From Gordonibacter sp. 28C (GTDB taxonomy: Bacteria > Actinomycetota > Coriobacteriia > Coriobacteriales > Eggerthellaceae): a stretch of DNA of 64,000 nucleotides. The stretch spans positions 1 to 64,000 of the forward strand of contig NZ_PPTR01000005.1 in assembly GCF_003339845.1 (NCBI RefSeq). Direction: 5' to 3'. Numbering within the stretch: the stretch's first letter is position 1; every line of letters starts with the position of its first letter. The translations under genes were made by a program, and so were the position numbers. The notes beneath the pieces are model-generated. The model was given only the letters and a program-made list of their open reading frames with translations, had not been told where the DNA came from and made no database searches. Positions 62,070-64,000 of the stretch are shown piece after piece.

Positions 62070-63041
62070 ATGCAACCAGCACGCATCATGGAGATTCTCG
62101 ACGTAGTCGAGAAGGCGGCCATCGCCTCGGCGGAATGGAACGGCAAGGGCGACAAGGTGGCGGTCGACCAGGCGGCCACCACGGCCATGCGCGAGGCGCT
62201 CAACGCCATCGACTTCGCGGGCCGCATCGTCATCGGCGAGGGCGAGCGCGACGAGGCTCCCATGCTCTACATCGGCGAGGAGGTGGGCCGCGGCGGCGAG
62301 GAGATCGACATCGCGGTCGACCCGCTGGAGGGCACGAACCTGTGCGCCTTCAACAAGCCGAACGCGCTCACCACCATCGCCATAGCCCCGCGCGGCGCGC
62401 TGCTGTTCGCCCCCGACACCTACCTGCAGAAGATCGCCGCCGGTCCCGCGGCGGCCGGCGCCGTGCACATCGACAAGACCCCCGCCGAAAACGTGGCGGC
62501 CGTGGCCGAGGCGCTGGGCAAGCCGGTGGGAGAGGTGAGCGTATGCATTCTCGACCGCGACCGCCACAAGGATCTCGTCCAAGCCGTGCGCGACGCCGGC
62601 GCGCGCGTGCGGCTCATCGGCGACGGCGACGTGTTCGGCGCTATCGCCACGGCCGTTCCCGGAACGGGCATCGACCTGTACATGGGGGCCGGCGGCGCGC
62701 CCGAGGGCGTGCTGGCGGCGGTCGGCCTCAAGGCCATCGGCGGCGTGTTCATGGGCCGTTTGCGCTTCGATCTGGACAGGGACGGCGAGGAGAAGCGCTG
62801 CCGAGCCGAGCAGACCGCCGACGTCGACCTGGACGGCGTGCTCACCATGGACATGCTCGTGCGCACCGACGACGCGGCCTTCCTCGCCTGCGGCGTGACC
62901 GACGGCGAGATGGTGTCCGGCGTGTCGAAGGCCCACGGGTGCGTCACCACCGAGAGCATCATCATGAACGCCGCCGACCAGACGGTCCGCTTCATCAAAA
63001 CGTGCCGGCGCGGCGAGAACGGCAGCGTCCGGTTCGACTAG
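62070..63041 (+). CDS. glpX: Class II fructose-1,6-bisphosphatase
   Basis: 323 residues. GlpX motifs: VIGEGERDEAPMLYIGEEVG near 53-72, AVDPLEGTNLCAFNKP near 88, and FGAIATAVPGTGIDLYMG near 189. It is a gluconeogenic phosphatase using divalent metal. Preceded by AGAAAGGCAGG. Followed by a 9-bp hairpin (63061-63069 with 63074-63082) that may end the transcript. Confidence 0.94.
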   Translation: MQPARIMEILDVVEKAAIASAEWNGKGDKVAVDQAATTAMREALNAIDFAGRIVIGEGERDEAPMLYIGEEVGRGGEEIDIAVDPLEGTNLCAFNKPNALTTIAIAPRGALLFAPDTYLQKIAAGPAAAGAVHIDKTPAENVAAVAEALGKPVGEVSVCILDRDRHKDLVQAVRDAGARVRLIGDGDVFGAIATAVPGTGIDLYMGAGGAPEGVLAAVGLKAIGGVFMGRLRFDLDRDGEEKRCRAEQTADVDLDGVLTMDMLVRTDDAAFLACGVTDGEMVSGVSKAHGCVTTESIIMNAADQTVRFIKTCRRGENGSVRFD

Positions 63042-63060
63042 CGGCGGAACGCGGCCGCAC

Positions 63061-63082
63061 CCGCCCGATCCCTCGGGCGGGC
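63061..63082 (+). terminator. Hairpin after glpX
   Basis: CCCGCCCGA/TCGGGCGGG, loop TCCC. There is no T-run, so it is at most a weak terminator. Confidence 0.45.
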
Positions 63083-63164
63083 GAACGAGTTCGGGGCGCC
63101 CTCCTGATCGTCCGAGGGTTCTTCCGCGACGCCTGGCCCTGCACCCGAGAAGAGAGAAGCCCAT

Positions 63165-64000
63165 GGAAGAGAGAACTACGCTGTTCGCATACGTGTACGG
63201 CGACTTGGCGGGCCAGATAGCCAACGGCACGATGCGCAACGGCGACACGCTTCCTTCCATGAACGACCTGTGCAAACGCTACGGCGTGGGCATCAGGACG
63301 ATTCGCGACGTGCTGGCGGCACTGCGCACCGACGGCTACATCGCCACCGAGGAGCGCAAGCGGGCGGTCGTCACCTATCAGGTGTCCGAGGCCGACGAAC
63401 GGGGTATCCGGTCCCTTCTTGCCCGCAAAGACGGGATCCTCGACTGCTACCGCACGTTCGAGCTTGTCATGCCGCCGTTGTTCGCCTTCGCCGCGCGGTT
63501 CTGCGACGATGACGACTTCCGATCCTTCGAGCGTGCTGCTTCGCGGGTGGGGGAGGCTCCCAACAAGGGCGATTGGCGGCTTCGCCAGTCGTCGGCCCTG
63601 CTGCACCGTTTGCTGGGGAAAACGGGGAACCCGCTGCTTTCCGAATGCTACGCGAGCATCGAGCGCGCGTGCACGGTGCCGACGTTTCCCGGGTTCGCGG
63701 CTCCCTACGCCAAGGCGATGGAGGAGATGGACGGCACGTTCGCCTGGGCGGTCGACTCTCTTGCGCTCGGCGACGCCGTGGAGGTCGAGCGGAGGTTCGG
63801 TCGGATGTACCGGGAAACGGCGAAATACGTGGAAGCGTACCTTGCCGAGCTGGCCGACGCCTATCCGGACGTGCGGTCGAGCGAGCCGGCCTTCGCGTGG
63901 AGCGCGCGGGCCGGACGGGAGCGCGTCTACGCCCAAGTGGCTCGCGACCTGGTGCTCCGCATCTACAACGGCGAATTCTCAGACGGCGACGACCTGCCGT
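63165..64000 (+). CDS. GntR-like regulator with a second HTH start, partial
   Basis: Open to the right edge (278 codons visible). The N-terminal winged helix of the GntR type is at about 8-75 (GQIANGTMRNGDTLPSMNDL, then YGVGIRTIRDVLAALRTDGY). A helical middle part follows. At about residue 255 a second GntR-like N-terminus begins (VYAQVARDLVLRIYNGEFSD, then GDDLP at the edge), so the full protein probably has two DNA-binding domains. ATG 63165 follows AGAAGAGAGAAG. Confidence 0.8.

Overview
The window is high-GC, tightly packed bacterial chromosome. Gene content and order point to an anaerobic actinobacterium of the class Coriobacteriia, most likely Eggerthella or a close relative in Eggerthellaceae. 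Support: a FixABCX electron-transfer module, a Tat-exported molybdopterin oxidoreductase with FeS, NrfD and TorD partners, membrane-spanning LuxR-type regulators, a cupin-XRE regulator beside an acyl-CoA ligase, and proteins very rich in Ala, Gly, Arg and Asp. The taxon is inferred from recognition of families, not from a search. I saw no rRNA, tRNA, CRISPR array or complete insertion sequence.

Layout. 1-958: no convincing gene, only inverted repeats. 959-5208: fixA-fixB-fixC-fixX and a DUF1269 membrane protein. 5390-8138: drug-efflux MFS transporter, a RelB/DinJ-PIN toxin-antitoxin pair with a palindromic operator, and an XRE-cupin regulator. 8370-10055: AMP-forming acyl-CoA ligase. 10393-17542: a frameshifted PucR-type regulator divergent from a four-gene molybdoenzyme operon. 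17536-18112: a Phd-RelE-type toxin-antitoxin pair. 18361-24500: a very large secreted M60-type (mucinase-like) metallopeptidase carrying a dockerin, followed by a small wall-anchored protein with a cohesin-like domain. 24916-33434: the core rimP-nusA-ylxR-infB-rbfA-nrnA-truB-ribF cluster. 33505-38021: LTA-synthase-like sulfatase fold enzyme and a membrane pyrophosphatase. 38190-41965: a methyltransferase and a FecBCD-type metal or siderophore ABC importer. 42090-49376: DUF1848 protein, secreted C39-like protein, FAD oxidoreductase, TatA, membrane LuxR regulator, diguanylate cyclase. 49421-54813 (minus strand): DUF2461, sigma factor, phosphodiesterase, dGTPase, zinc-ribbon protein, baeRF-like protein. 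55012-63041: dnaG, nfeD, SPFH protein, def-fmt-rsmB, glpX. 63165-end: a GntR-like regulator cut by the window edge.

How parts work together. The M60 peptidase and the cohesin-like anchor look like a two-component cell-surface complex: the enzyme has no anchor of its own but has a dockerin, and the next gene encodes a cohesin-like domain on a sortase-type tail. FixABCX and the molybdoenzyme operon are both quinone-linked redox modules. def-fmt-rsmB and rimP-to-ribF are translation and ribosome-assembly modules.

A second theme is intergenic: at least seven long inverted-repeat elements of roughly 100-170 bp lie at gene ends. Two copies (8121-8283 and 15229-15376) share flanks and internal blocks and so define a family. 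Another pair (323-489 and 10169-10321) shares a 14-bp terminal inverted repeat. REP-like palindromes based on GTCCC...GGGAC occur at 5261 and 46283. A perfect parS-type ParB site lies at 52999-53016.
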